Positions 31,476-42,186 are shown, counted from the first letter of the stretch. The stretch: 64,000 bases of DNA from Omphiscola glabra (GCA_964017045.1 OZ024794.1:29359815-29423814); one strand, 5' to 3'. Program-made: numbers and translations. The notes: generated from the letters alone by a model not told the origin.

Positions 31476-31935
31476 TTTGTTTAAGGCGCCAGAAGTTTGA
31501 ATCACTCGTAAAAATCAAGATCATAAAAGATCAAGTTTCTATGTGGCATCCGTAATGAGGGAAAGGGTGTCATGCGCACCACACGATGTCATAACGTCCG
31601 TGCAACAGTTGAATGTTGACTTGATGACACTGAAAGCGAACGCGTCAAAGTGTAAGTAGCAGCGGTCCTTGAAATGTGGCTACCTGGGGTTGGCTTAATG
31701 GGGACCCTTGCGGTGAGTTGTAAAACACAAACCGTACTTTTGTATTTATTTTATTAATAAAAAAAAGTGTCCTCCAGTTTCCTAACATGGCCATATCAAG
31801 CCTTATGTAAGACATTCGTGATGGAACTTAAACGCTGGAGTCTGTGCCGATGCCCTAAAGAACAGCAGTAAAACTTTATAAAGCCAGCTTTGAGCAATAA
31901 ACAAGCCTTATCGGGCTAGCAAGGGTAAGACAACA
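31476..31935. other. Unremarkable spacer
   Basis: No gene or repeat was recognised. Confidence 0.5.
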
Positions 31936-31943
31936 ACAAAACA

Positions 31944-31947
<4 letters not shown>

Positions 31948-31990
<43 letters not shown>

Positions 31991-32019
31991 ACTCACTCCA
32001 CATCCCCCCCCCCCCCCCA
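31948..32019. repeat. (CA)n microsatellite and poly-C run
   Basis: About 20 CA units followed, after a short spacer, by a C16-type run. Confidence 0.95.
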
Positions 32020-32294
32020 CTTTGACTTCCTATCGGCGGCGCATCTCATTTGCGGGCCAGACAGAAAAAAAATATCTTCTCAGCCCTTGTCAAACACCTG
32101 TAAGTTTTCGTTCGAGGAAATTTTGTTTTGCACGAGTCCGGAAGTTCTTAAACTATGGATTTTTTTATTACATCTTGAAACTCTAAATGGTAACAATCAG
32201 TGATCTCCACATTTTGTGTGATGCAATTGAAGGCATATATATAATGCATAAAAAAGCTAGCATATATCTTTACTATCTAGCTCCAATATCTATT

Positions 32295-32400
32295 TCCCTA
32301 TCTGCTCTTATCCCCATTTCCCCGTTTTCCCCATTTCCCCAAAACCCCATTTACCCAAAACACGATTTCCCAAGATCCCATTTCCCCAGATCCCCATTAC
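32295..32400. repeat. Degenerate (CCCCATTTCC)n
   Basis: Several diverged copies of CCCCATTTCCC / AAACCCCATTTACC. Confidence 0.65.
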
Positions 32401-32480
32401 CATTTCTATATCTATTGCTACATATGTATGGACCTACATAGATCTATTTGGATTGGCATTTTTCTTGTTAGGATTACACA

Positions 32481-32760
32481 TCAAATCGCCTCTCTCCACG
32501 CCGCTGAAAAACTATAGGGAACATCATGTGGATGATCCAGCTTGGCGCCAGTGGCGTCGCAGGAGTTGTCGGAACGTTTCAGTATGTCAATGTTATCCGC
32601 CCACTGGAGTCCATCTCCGGGTTTGAATTCAGAGTTTCCTTTCCTTAGATACGTCCGGATGTTGCTGGTGATGTTTTTGCTCGTCTTGGCGTTTTTTTTG
32701 GGAGGGGTGGGGGGGGGGGGTGGGGATTGAGCTCCAGACCACTCGGCCACCCAGCACTCT
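32481..32760 (-). other. Repeat-like fragment with tRNA A-box-like head and coding-like frame
   Basis: Reading the minus strand, GGGTGGCCGAGTGGTCTGGA (about 32733-32752) fits a Pol III A box (TGGCNNAGTGG) as in tRNA-derived SINEs. After a C-rich run the frame continues with EFKPGDGLQWADNIDILKRS and ends FSAAWREAI. The composition looks less random than surrounding DNA but I do not recognise a protein. No B box at the normal distance was found. Confidence 0.3.
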
Positions 32761-33200
32761 CATATATATTTAACGTGAAACGGAACTTAGTGGACAACAC
32801 TATGATGACCTACAACCAGGGGTGCACTGGGCCACCGAGACATCGGGGGGAAAATGGGACCGCTTGGCCATGGCTGACAACCATTTATTAGATAATAATG
32901 ATAACAAAATTCACATAACATGTCGTCCGGATGTTTACGGATGAAATTATTTGTTCCGAAATTGAGTTTTGATTCCCGGTTTCAGCTGAAGGTGCGGAAC
33001 GTAAATGGTCATTTAGGGGACGCCCATGAGAAAGGACTAATAAAGTAATTACATTTCTTTGACCAATGCACTCCCCAACCCCAATCACCGACTTCGCACT
33101 TATAAACTGTCTGAAACCAACTAAGACAGTCTTTATTTTACACAGGTACAGATTTATCTGTCCCACCGGATGATACAGACAGATTTTCTTCCCATTAATG
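32761..33200. other. Unremarkable spacer
   Basis: No gene or repeat was recognised. Confidence 0.5.
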
Positions 33201-33948
33201 CATTACAATAGAGACAGACCGAAAGTGATTTTCTGATTTCGGCCGAAACCGAAACTAGGCCGAAACCGAAATATTTAGATATTTTTGAAATTCGTTCATG
33301 CATACATTCTGCCTACATCGATGTGGGAAAGTATCAATATATTTACATTCTTTTTATAAAAAATGAGATCATCGTGAATATTAGTAAATAAACTTCTAAT
33401 GAATATTTTGGTTTTTACCATTTTAATTTAAAAGTAACTTAAATTACTGTAAAATGTTTTTTAAAGTAGCACAGTAAGAGAAAATTTGGACCGGAAGTGG
33501 TGGGGGTGGGGGGTGGCGGGGCAAAATACATGCAAAATAGACAATCTAGTGCCCTTTGCTTTTATAATATAATTACAACCTAGAACATATACCTTAAGCT
33601 TTCCAGATTTTATGGATGCCAAGTACGGACATAAAGGTTCACTCCAACTGGAACCATACCGGCGGGAGGGAGGTTGTTCTTTCCTTTCTGGACACCCCCT
33701 CCCCAAACTCGTACGTACAATAAGCTTTTAGTCCCCATCTTTATAAAAACACAACAGAAATCAAATAATTTAATATATAATTGGGACGTCACAGGAATAA
33801 AAAAAATATTTCGCATGGGTATATACCTCCGACAGTTTGGCCAGCCCCAGTGGTCCCCTTACTATGCGCCGTGTCGAAAATACAAACTGTCTGGTAACCC
33901 TATATACCTACAATAATTATTTTGGCTCTCATTAATAGCTGGCAAAAT

Positions 33949-34904
33949 GTGACCCTCCACGACAAAATGAGTCGCTTCTCACCTGATGGCCATTTCGAGA
34001 TTTGTATATATTCTTATATATCTTTTAATTCTGAGTTCAACGGTGAAAACCGCTTGAAAATCGGACAGTAACATTTTTATTTATGAATATTTTATTGGAG
34101 CCACTATCCAAGTGCTGATTTTGAGAAAAATTGATTTTACTTAATATATTTTTCGGACTAGGAATTTCCTTAGCAACCGTTTATGGATTTTGTTTAAATT
34201 AGGCACACTTATTCAACCCTTTTTACTCCGTCAGTGTCATCCAATGCTGGTGTTTTAAAATACTCTTGTATAATATTTTCAACACTTTCCAAATCTTTTT
34301 CATCGTTAACATTTGCATTTCTTGCCAAATTAAGTGCTTTAGCAATAGTAATGTCTTCCGTAATGGAGGCAGCCATGTTGAAAAGTTAAGCGTAAACACT
34401 CGCTCGGGTTGGTTAGAAAAAGTCACGTGCTAGTATCGTTCAATGAAAAAACGGCTTTCCCTTCCTAGTGACAGCATTATTTACATTTTTTTCCGAGAAC
34501 ACCTTTATTAATTTAAGCCTTTTGGTTGGTTGATATTTTTATAGCATACGTGTACGTTAGACATTAAATAATAAAAGGGAGAATACTCTTTCCAATGATG
34601 CCAAACATGGCGAGTTAGCTCGAAAGGATTATGAAGAAAATCGCGTTAAAAAAAATTCAAATATGCTCAATTTTACGCAGATTTTACGTGAAAATCTAAC
34701 AGGGTATTATTTTTAAAGTAATTTTTAAATAACTTATAGATTTAATTTTTAAAAAATAATATTATAGATGTGTTCAGAAATGAATAAATAATTACAAATA
34801 ATCGAAATCCCAAAATTGATCCTTTTTGACCCAAACACATATTTTTGACTCTAGCTCAAAATAGGCCGAGGTGAGAAGCGACTCATTTTGTCGTGGAGGG
34901 TCAC
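33949..34904. mobile_element. 956-bp DNA transposon with 37-bp perfect inverted ends
   Basis: The left end starts GTGACCCTCCACGACAAAAT and matches the right end inverted over 36-37 bp without mismatch (33948-33984 against 34869-34905). AAAT flanks both sides (33945-33948 and 34905-34908), a possible 4-bp target duplication. The superfamily is not recognised. The perfect ends suggest recent activity or strong conservation. A short minus-strand ORF lies inside. Confidence 0.75.
34209..34376 (-). CDS. Small ORF inside the 956-bp transposon, 55 residues, function unknown
   Basis: Starts at ATG (complement of 34374-34376) in the context AACATGGCTGCC, a good eukaryotic start. It reads MAASITEDITIAKALNLARN, then a polar stretch with EKDLESVENIIQEYFKTPAL, and stops at TAA (34209-34211). 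The composition is acidic and helical-looking, without Cys or Trp. It could be a remnant of a transposase N-terminus, a captured first exon, or chance. No homologue was recognised. Confidence 0.35.
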   Translation of the reverse strand: MAASITEDITIAKALNLARNANVNDEKDLESVENIIQEYFKTPALDDTDGVKRVE

Positions 34905-34920
34905 AAATATCCTTGTATTA

Positions 34921-35690
34921 TATCTAGCCTAGTAACAACACATTAGTCTTTCTGTGCTAGCCTAGTAACAACACATTAGTCTTTCCGTGCTGGTGACGTA
35001 ATTATTTCGTTCGTTGACCAAGGAACTTTAAAAAAAAAAAACTGGGTCTCTTAAAACTGTTGTTCTTGTGGGTCTCAACGGAGAATCACAAAAGACATGT
35101 AAATTGTTCACCAAATTCATAAAAATAAGCATGTCTGCTTTAGGCCTACTACATAATTATAATACGAACCCGTGATACATGCACACGCATATTATTTCGT
35201 CAATAACAATGTTTATGAGCGTGATTATCATGAATTATAATAATGTTTATGAGCGTGATTATCATGAATTATAATGTTAATGAGCGTGATTATCATGAAT
35301 TATAACAATGTTAATGAGCGTGATTATGATGAATTTCAAGCATGAATGAATTGAAAAAGCCTAAGTTTCCTTAATTTAAAAAAAAAAAAAATAATAATGG
35401 AAATATTACCATTCCCTAGGATTATTCAATATTATTCACCTTTGCAATGACAACATTGATGAGAATGATAATGATGAACCAAAATGAATATCACAAATAA
35501 ATGAACTGAATGAACCTATTGTTCCCAAATTTTGTTTTTGAAAAAAATTAAAACAAAAACAATGATATAAATATTACCTTTTAATTAGTTTTTCTTCCAT
35601 AAAGCTGTTTACATTGGCCTAGGCCTAATTGGAATTTAATTTTTTAGGAAATATAAGACAAGTAAGTCATCATACAGCTGTGAGCGGTTT
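34921..35690. other. AT-rich interior with short duplications
   Basis: ACACATTAGTCTTTC repeats near 34940-34985, and a roughly 37-bp unit (AATGTTTATGAGCGTGATTATCATG in part) repeats four times at 35208-35340. No gene was seen. Confidence 0.6.
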
Positions 35691-35693
35691 TCG

Positions 35694-36090
35694 CAGAGTA
35701 TTTTTCGCGCACGTAAGACGCATCCGTATGTAAGACGCATCGTATCCGGAAATTTGATCGAAAGAAATTTGGTCGACGGCAAATTGATTGACGGAAATTT
35801 GGTCGAATCGTTTTTTTAATTTATACGTTAAAATTTTGCGTCAAAGTTCTTTCTGAACGCATTATTTTGTTTTACTACATAGGATAGTGCGTTCAAAAAG
35901 AAATTTGACGATAATTTTAACGTGTGAACTGAAAAAAAGATTCGACCAAATTTCCGTTCGATCAAATTTCCGTCGATCAATTTTCCGTCGACGAAATTTC
36001 TTTCGATCAAATTTCCGGTAACCAAGACGCATCCGTATATAAGAAGCGGGTTTTGACGATTTGTGTAAACAAAAATGACTTAAAGACGCA
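35694..36090. mobile_element. MITE with AAGACGCATC repeats, split by foldback copy 2
   Basis: GTTTTCGCAGAGTATTTTTCGCGCACGTAAGACGCATCC is represented here by its blocks TATTTTTCGCGCACG and TAAGACGCATCC. They continue to the right of the foldback as AAGACGCATCCGTATATAAG. The structure resembles 37139-37317. Limits are approximate. Confidence 0.4.
35743..36020. mobile_element. Foldback element family F, copy 2
   Basis: TATCCGGAAATTTGATCGAA on the left mirrors TTCGATCAAATTTCCGGTA on the right. The arms are as in copy 1, with centre GTTAAAATTTTGCGTCAA and CACATTATTTTG-like words. Confidence 0.8.
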
Positions 36091-36425
36091 CGCAGCCTAG
36101 CACTGGGCAAGTTATATCCAGTGGTTTCCTTTCCTTTATTATAAATGAAACGTTTTATTACAATGTTTCACCACCCGTCGGATGTAAACAATGCTTCATT
36201 ACCGTTTTTAGTTTAGATCAAAGAATTGGCTGAGGCAGGACCGCCACGACTATTGTTTATTCTTACCTGCCGCCGGGCCAATAGCGGATGGGTTGAATAC
36301 CTGGTATAAATTTAAAACATATTCTCCGACTAAACTTAGATCTGCAATAATTGAGGTATACAAAACATTGAAACTAAATGAGTTTTAAATTTGAAGTGGC
36401 CTGCATTGGTACACATGGTAGTTAC
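36091..36425. other. Unremarkable interior
   Basis: No gene or repeat was recognised. Confidence 0.4.
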
Positions 36426-36431
36426 TGAACA

Positions 36432-37020
36432 TGTTATGAAAGATGACGTATTTTTGATACACGCTTAGCCCGCATTTCAAGTGCATGACCTATTTTAGTC
36501 GGTCCCGTTTTTGGGGGTGGCTAGAAAAATATCACTTTGTTTACATTTAAGCTTATTATCGTCCGTTCCAGTCGAACATGATAGAATGATTTCGAGAATG
36601 CGGGAAGCAGTAAGACTGCTTATTATATTTCGAGAATGATCATCTGGAACAGGGTATAAAAGGGATAAGATTTAATGACGAGAGAGATTTTCCTTTTCTT
36701 GATCACGAGACGTGCAGTGTGTCATTATTTAATACTATGCAGTACTTTGTTATGTCTAGTTTTTCATTGTACCACTTGAACTCATTGTATTTTTACTGTA
36801 ACTGTAAGTTAATAATTTTAATCATATTCTTTTACTTTTGCCATTCATAGAAATTCACAAATTGAACACTTATTAATTGTAATTAGCCATGGCTTTGTGT
36901 GCCGTATTATTTGTTATTATTTGTAAACTTTTGTATCGTCCTTTATTATGGACTGTTTTTAGTACGAGCCATAGACGAAAGATAAGAGATTAAATTCTCC
37001 ATTTATAACGGTCCGTAATA
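36432..37020 (+). mobile_element. Candidate solo LTR of an LTR retrotransposon
   Basis: 589 bp beginning TGTTATG and ending GTAATA (a decayed TAACA-type end), flanked by the 5-bp duplication GAACA (36427-36431 and 37021-37025). It contains a TATA box (GGGTATAAAAGGG near 36652-36664) and an ATTAAA polyadenylation-like signal near 36990. No internal coding region is present, as expected for a solo LTR formed by recombination. Family not assigned. Confidence 0.5.
36654..36661 (+). promoter_or_regulatory. TATA box of the candidate LTR
   Basis: TATAAAAG preceded by GGG and followed by a purine-rich stretch, about 220 bp into the candidate LTR. A plausible Pol II core promoter by position. Confidence 0.4.
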
Positions 37021-37138
37021 GAACACCTACCCCAATTGTTTTTACAACAAGAAATGAAAATCGTGAAACGTGAATATCGACCGCAGTAATCGTCCTTCAA
37101 TATCACACATTGCACCGTTCGTTCGTGTAACATAATAT

Positions 37139-37317
37139 TTACCGTTTTTTCAAGCATATAAGGCACACCTGATTATAACACGCACCCATATATAAGACGC
37201 ACCCATATATAAGACGCACCCATATATAAGACGCACCCTTATATAAGACGCACCCTGGGTTTTCAGGGTATGTAAATTTTGTCTAAGACTCGTGTTATAT
37301 ACGCGAAAATACGGTAA
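37139..37317. mobile_element. MITE with ends TTACCG / CGGTAA and internal 17-bp repeats
   Basis: TTACCGTTTTTTCAAGCATAT on the left is given here as TTACCGTTTTTT and CAAGCATAT. It mirrors TATATACGCGAAAATACGGTAA, likewise ATATACGCG and AAAATACGGTAA. Inside are four copies of CCATATATAAGACGCAC. Confidence 0.6.
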
Positions 37318-37394
37318 TCTTATAACATATGATGACAACAAGACGTCGAGCAATGATGAATATCGGATTGCCGGTATAGAGACATACAGTCTGA

Positions 37395-37588
37395 CTTCTG
37401 ATAGATGACCGAAAAGCCTCAGTCACTTTCGGCCAACCGAAATTAAACCGAAAGTTAACTTTTCCGTTTCGGACGAAACCGAAATTAAACCGAAAGTTAA
37501 CTTTTCTGTTTCGACCGTAACTGAAACTACGCCGAAAGTGATCAAATGGCAAATTTCGGTGCCGAAGCCGAAATTCGGTTGGTCTCTA
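37395..37588. repeat. CCGAAA-rich subterminal repeats
   Basis: Several copies of ACCGAAATTAAACCGAAAGT and TTTCGG words next to the right end of the 33209-37588 element. Similar words occur at 33218-33275. Confidence 0.75.
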
Positions 37589-37596
37589 CATTACAT

Positions 37597-38130
37597 AAAA
37601 GAGTTCTAAATGACCTTGGAGATATTTGACCTGAAATAAAAAGAATAGCCCTCCCCCTCGACACCCACATCTTTTCTGACAACCCTAACGATGGCGTCCG
37701 TTTCAGTACTGGTGGTGGCGGTAGTCAAGAATTTAATCTAATGATGCCATTATAGCAGCATGTCGTGTTGACATGCGGCGTAAGGATACATTTAAAAAAA
37801 AATATTGAACTGACTATGAGAAAAGCAGTGCCCAGATTTCGGCGGATTTTTTCAGTCTAAGAAAAAAAGGAGTAGGAAAAAAAACCCACAGAAGACAAGG
37901 ATATATTCTTGCCACGTTGAATCTGATGGTGGGATTTGGCTCTGATCCCAGAATGAAGATGGCTGGGGGAGGAAGAATACGGGATAGAAGGGGAAGTAAG
38001 TGGGGGGGTGTAGGTTTCTACAAAACAAGGATTGATACCTCATTTCTGTATAATTTTGTATGTGAAATGCAATCGATACTAACGTACTGGTAGGGCGGTA
38101 ATAGGCCTCTTGTAATGGGAAATGCATCAG
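37597..38130. other. Unremarkable spacer
   Basis: A long minus-strand frame (37852-38361) overlaps the TG-rich tract and shows no domain. Confidence 0.4.
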
Positions 38131-38137
38131 TATGTGA

Positions 38138-38215
38138 GTTATACGTCCGTGTGTGTGGTTGTGTGTGCGTGGCTGTGTGTATGTGGATGTGTGTGTGTGG
38201 CTGCGTGTGTTGGTA
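38138..38215. repeat. (TG)n-rich tract
   Basis: TGTGTGTGG and GTGTATGTGGATG repeats, interrupted. Confidence 0.85.
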
Positions 38216-39030
38216 AATAGGGTGTATATGCAGTTGCGTGGAAGGATGCGTTTCTGGTTGTATGTGAGACTGCTTATGAGAGATGTAAGCAAGTTTGTTT
38301 TGAGTATGTGCAGTGATCTAAGAGGTTGATAGAATATACGGTAAGGTCTACGCTGTAGCACTCATTGTGGTCCATATTTCGGATCGCCTTAATATTAATT
38401 GCTGGTCATTGTTTTGCTTTTTTTATGGTTAGAGCATGTGCGAATTAGCAAACGAAAATTTCAGGAGCCGTAAAACGTTATATCTAAATTCGATTCACGT
38501 TACATCGGATTGCGGTACAGCGGGTTGCGCTACATCGGGGTGCGCTACAGCGGAACTCCCCAGTCGTCGAGGTTTTATATGAGGCCGTTCAGCTGTCAGT
38601 GCTGACTCAAGAAGATAAGTCTCAATTTTTTTTTCATTTAGCAATAACAAGACACGTGACTGTACCTTTGCATACACACGTGACATCACTTACGCGGTTG
38701 GATGCGACGGTGATTGTGTCTTAATCTACGTCTGTACGCGGATCGGTACGTCGGATTCCAACCCTGCATGTCTTTGTTTTGTACGCGTGGTTTATGCAAG
38801 AGCAGGGGGCCAGTGTTGTCTTGATGCTGTCATTCCTATTAATATCTCTCACCTCGTCGGTCAATAATTGATAGGGAAGACCCCACGGAGTCGCAGCTAT
38901 TTGCCCTATTTTTGTCGGGGTTTAGGTGTCATTTTGCTAAAGCTCAGACGCCTGTTAAGCTCAGATGACAGCTTTAAAATGGATGGTTGGGAATAAAAAT
39001 GGCGGGAACGATAATATTCCTAAACATTAT
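38216..39030. other. Spacer with a short 18-bp repeat
   Basis: GGGTTGCGCTACATCG-like words repeat three times at 38508-38552. Otherwise nothing was recognised. Confidence 0.5.
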
Positions 39031-39033
39031 AAC

Positions 39034-39035
<2 letters not shown>

Positions 39036-39083
<48 letters not shown>

Positions 39084-39093
39084 ATATATATGA
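39036..39093. repeat. (AT)n microsatellite
   Basis: Almost pure TA repeat, directly next to the 3' end of the antisense LINE fragment. Confidence 0.95.
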
Positions 39094-39556
39094 GAGTATG
39101 AGAGTATGGCATCTTTCCGTCTACGAGAGACGATAGATTATCTTGTCTGGTTGCAGCTCTTCGTGTGGCTAATGAGACCGATCCTTGAATTTCAGTCTCT
39201 TGTGCATGTCCCGCACACGAATGAGGTGGAGTAGTGTTTTCTTGCCTTTCTCCGCGCTCTCTTCACAGCAGCTTCCGCCCTGTAGAGCTCCTCGGCACGT
39301 AGTGATCCTTCCTTCACGATGCCCCGCCATGTGGATCGATCCTCCGCCAGGTCCTCCCAATTTGAGATGTTGATGTTAGCCGCCTTCATATCTCTTTTGC
39401 AAATGTCTATGTATCTGAGACGAGGCCGTCCAACTGACCTTTTCCCTGTCGCCAGCTCGCTGTACAGCACGTCCTTAGGTATGCGACCAGGTTGCATTCG
39501 CTTGACGTGCCCAAGCCAGCAAAGGCGTCTTTGGATTAAAAGGACTGGGACATATT
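39094..39556 (-). pseudogene. LINE 3' fragment, C-terminal region (antisense)
   Basis: The minus strand reads RRLCWLGHVKRMQPGRIPKD, then LYSELATGKRSVGRPRLRYID, represented here as ELATGKRSVGRPRLRYID, then CKRDMKAANINISNWEDLAED and RSTWR, then a Cys-containing end FVCGTCTRD. This is the typical C-terminus of a LINE found in many invertebrates, ending in a decayed C2H2-like finger. It is 5'-truncated near 39556. Confidence 0.75.
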
Positions 39557-40460
39557 ATATATAAGAATCAGCTAGGCTGACCGTAACGCCAAAGAAAAGA
39601 AGAGATTAGATACTTACGGATTCTTAGAAATAATCATAGTTGCATGCTCTATTTTTTTTTACGGAAATCGAAGAAATTTAAATGCGCAAAAAATAATAAA
39701 TATATCCCCTTTTATTTTAGTAAATGTTAAGTATTGTTATTATAAATTACAAAAACATTTATACTAACAATCAATGAACAATTTTAATCATTTTATAAGA
39801 ATTTGAAAGTAAGAAAAAAATTAAATAAAAAAAATTAAGATCAAGGAGTTACATCATAATAAAATTTATCGGGAAAACCCAAACATCTGTTGTTTTTAGT
39901 GCATTCTTAAGTGCGTTGTGAATATTGCGAAATAAATTTAAAATTAATTTGATCTAAATAAACACGCAAAGGACGTCATAGCACGATTCGCCCATTTTAG
40001 CCCTAGCTCTATGTTTCTTTGATTTAACAACCGCGCGTGACAAAACTGATAATGCATTACCCTCTTCTTAAAAGAAATCAATACGTTTAATTGATTGCTT
40101 TTTAAATTTTTAATAAACCACTCAAAAAATTAAGCTTTGTATTTTTAACATTTAATACGTTTTTCCGTTTTTTTAAAAAATTTATTCCATTAATATAATT
40201 TTATTAATTTGACTTTATAAAGTATCATAAACGTATATTTAAATATACTTTTAATAAGAAAATGCCGTTTCAGACAATCATTTGCAACAAAACCCCATAG
40301 CCAAATAGCATTCACTATTGCACTTATTTCTTTTCCAAGTAAGAACAACCATATGATGGGTAAAAAAATGTGTGGTTGCATGCGTAGGGTGCTACAACCC
40401 CGTTGGGGGGGGGGGTAAATTTTTTAAATTAAAATCAAGGGGGCGGAGGAGATTCGATAC
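39557..40460. other. AT-rich stretch
   Basis: No gene was recognised. A G run lies near 40404-40414. Confidence 0.5.
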
Positions 40461-40473
40461 TTTCATTTTCCCC

Positions 40474-40542
40474 CCAGGCAGCACAAGAAACGCCCCAGGC
40501 AGCACAAGATACGCCCCAGGCAGCACAATAAACGCCTCAGAA
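40474..40542. repeat. 21-bp repeat, 3 copies
   Basis: CCCCAGGCAGCACAAGATACG repeats, given here as CCCCAGGCAGCACAAG with endings AAACG, ATACG and TAAACG. Confidence 0.85.
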
Positions 40543-41530
40543 CAAAGGAATGAATTTGATAAGTAATTAACCTTCTCAAGTACATGCATATCGTGGATAG
40601 GAAATAGGATGTGTACATTTTTACGTGCATGACAATATCTTTAAATCCAATGATATTACAGTTGTGAAAAAGAGATGCTACCATTCTCTTTTTTTTTACA
40701 AATAAACATATGTTTACCATTTAAGAAAATCAATGGCGTTAACGAAACGTGGGTGCATTTACATAAGTGGTCCCATTAATATCAAAACCTAATCATTTTA
40801 CACACAGGTAAATTTAATTTTAAAAAATAGAGATGGGTTAAGATTTGCTTTCAAAAAAATGAAAATATATATTTATTTTTACCTTGCGAAGAGTAAAGTG
40901 TTATGAGATATATGACATTTCTGTTAAAAAGCTCTCAAAGCTGTTATAGAAGTGAAAAACGGTTAAGAAATTCTTCTTTAGATAAAAGAATTTTTTAGTT
41001 TTACGATTTTTCGATAATGCAGTAAAAAACAAAGGCAACATTTTGGTAAAGTTTTAAATGAAGATATCAGTAAATATCTAATTTCGTTAGTATGAAATCT
41101 ATTTAAAATGGTATACAGAGTTTTTTTAATGTAAATTTAAGATTAAGATTTTTGCAATTTTTAGAAAAATGAAAATTTAGTTCGGAGGCACTAAAAGTGG
41201 TAGGGTAGGTCCAACATTTACCAATTTAAAAACACGTGACATCTAAAGTGTTTCTCTAGCTTTAAAATCAGCAGCCAATGAAATCCTTTGGTGACAATGA
41301 TGAATCGATTAGTGATAATTTAGATTCGGTAATTAAAGGTCAATTTAGAGAAAATAAAATTGTAGTTTAGGGGCTCGCAAACGGGTAGGGTAGGCGTATA
41401 ACATAAAGCAGAAACTTTAAATGATTTTTTAAAACGTAGACATCATGACATCGATACTTATTTTTAAAGTATGGAATAATGGTGGGTTTTCGCAATAGCA
41501 GGTGGAAATTATCGCAAAGTAAATGGATAA
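40543..41530. other. AT-rich stretch
   Basis: Two diverged blocks with GGTAGGGTAGG (near 41200 and 41385) suggest an old duplication. No gene was seen. Confidence 0.5.
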
Positions 41531-41547
41531 CATCGGGTGATATTTGT

Positions 41548-41585
41548 CCTGTCTGCTGAGGAAGGCTCTTGGCCGAAACGTTCTT
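41548..41585 (+). repeat. Conserved string CTGCTGAGGAAGGC...GCCGAAACG, copy 1
   Basis: TGTCTGCTGAGGAAGGCTCT then TGGCCGAAACGTTC. A near-identical string occurs on the minus strand at 48974-49010. GGC and GCC form a 3-bp stem. Such strings are common at the ends of dispersed retroelements, but the element was not identified. Confidence 0.4.
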
Positions 41586-41650
41586 CCTTTTTTGGGTCTT
41601 GTCTTTGTATTTCACGCTTCTACATATCTTGTTCCACTATTTCCTTAAGG

Positions 41651-42036
41651 CAGGCCTGCACAACATACTACCCGCGGGCCGCATGCGCCCCGCCAGCACC
41701 AACATTGCCACCCGCGAAGGAACTAAATATACTTTATTATTATTCTTCAATAGCTCCCCGCCCCCGCTGTCCTATTTTCTTTCGGCCCGCACAAGGTTTT
41801 CATAAAATATTACGGCCCGCCTTACATTTTGAGTTGTGCAGGCCCACATTACATTTTGAGTTGTGTTGCCCCGCCTTACATGTTGAGTTGTGCAGGCCTG
41901 ACTTACATTTTGAGTTGTGCAGGCCTGACTTACATTTTTGAGTTGTGCAGGCCTGACTTACATTTTGAGTTGTGCAGGCCTGACGTACATTTTGAGTTGT
42001 GCAGGCCTGACTTACATTTTGAGTTGTGCAGGCCTG
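41651..42036. mobile_element. hAT-like MITE with amplified right end
   Basis: The left end CAGGCCTGCACAAC mirrors GTTGTGCAGGCCTG at the right. CCCGCGGGCCGCATGCGCCC near the left end and CGGCCCGC words are typical of a widespread hAT MITE type. The right-end sequence is repeated in tandem at 41825-42050. No clear target duplication was found. Confidence 0.55.
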
Positions 42037-42050
42037 ACTTACATTTTAAG
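41825..42050. repeat. 27-bp tandem array derived from a transposon end
   Basis: About eight copies of ACATTTTGAGTTGTGCAGGC with CTGACTT. Each copy contains the inverted terminal sequence of the MITE. Confidence 0.85.
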
Positions 42051-42186
42051 TTTGCGGTACCTGGTGGACAAGTTTCGAAATTGAACCGGTGGCACATTTA
42101 TCATCATATTTTCTTCCTATTTAACCAAAAATATTTATGTTGTGCCGACCAGCAAAGTAAGGCTTGAGCAAAAAAAAAAAGAAACA

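Larger units (their letters stand above)
33209..37588. mobile_element. Candidate 4.4-kb hAT-type element frame with nested insertions
   Basis: The left end TAGAGACAGACCGAAAGTG and the right end, read inverted, TAGAGACCAACCGAATTTCG form short terminal repeats beginning TAGAG, which fits the hAT end consensus. Flanks CATTACAA (33201-33208) and CATTACAT (37589-37596) match at 7 of 8 positions, as expected for a hAT target duplication. Subterminal CCGAAACCGAAA / TTTCGGCCGAAA words occur at both ends. No transposase was recognised. The inside is filled by other elements, so an internally decayed or non-autonomous element is inferred. Confidence 0.5.

Noticed and set aside
41556..41580. Hammerhead-ribozyme core (CTGAGGA ... 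GAAAC)
   Set aside because: The core words are present, but an extra A precedes the stem and no partner strand for stem I or cleavage site was found upstream. The second copy has CTGGGGA.
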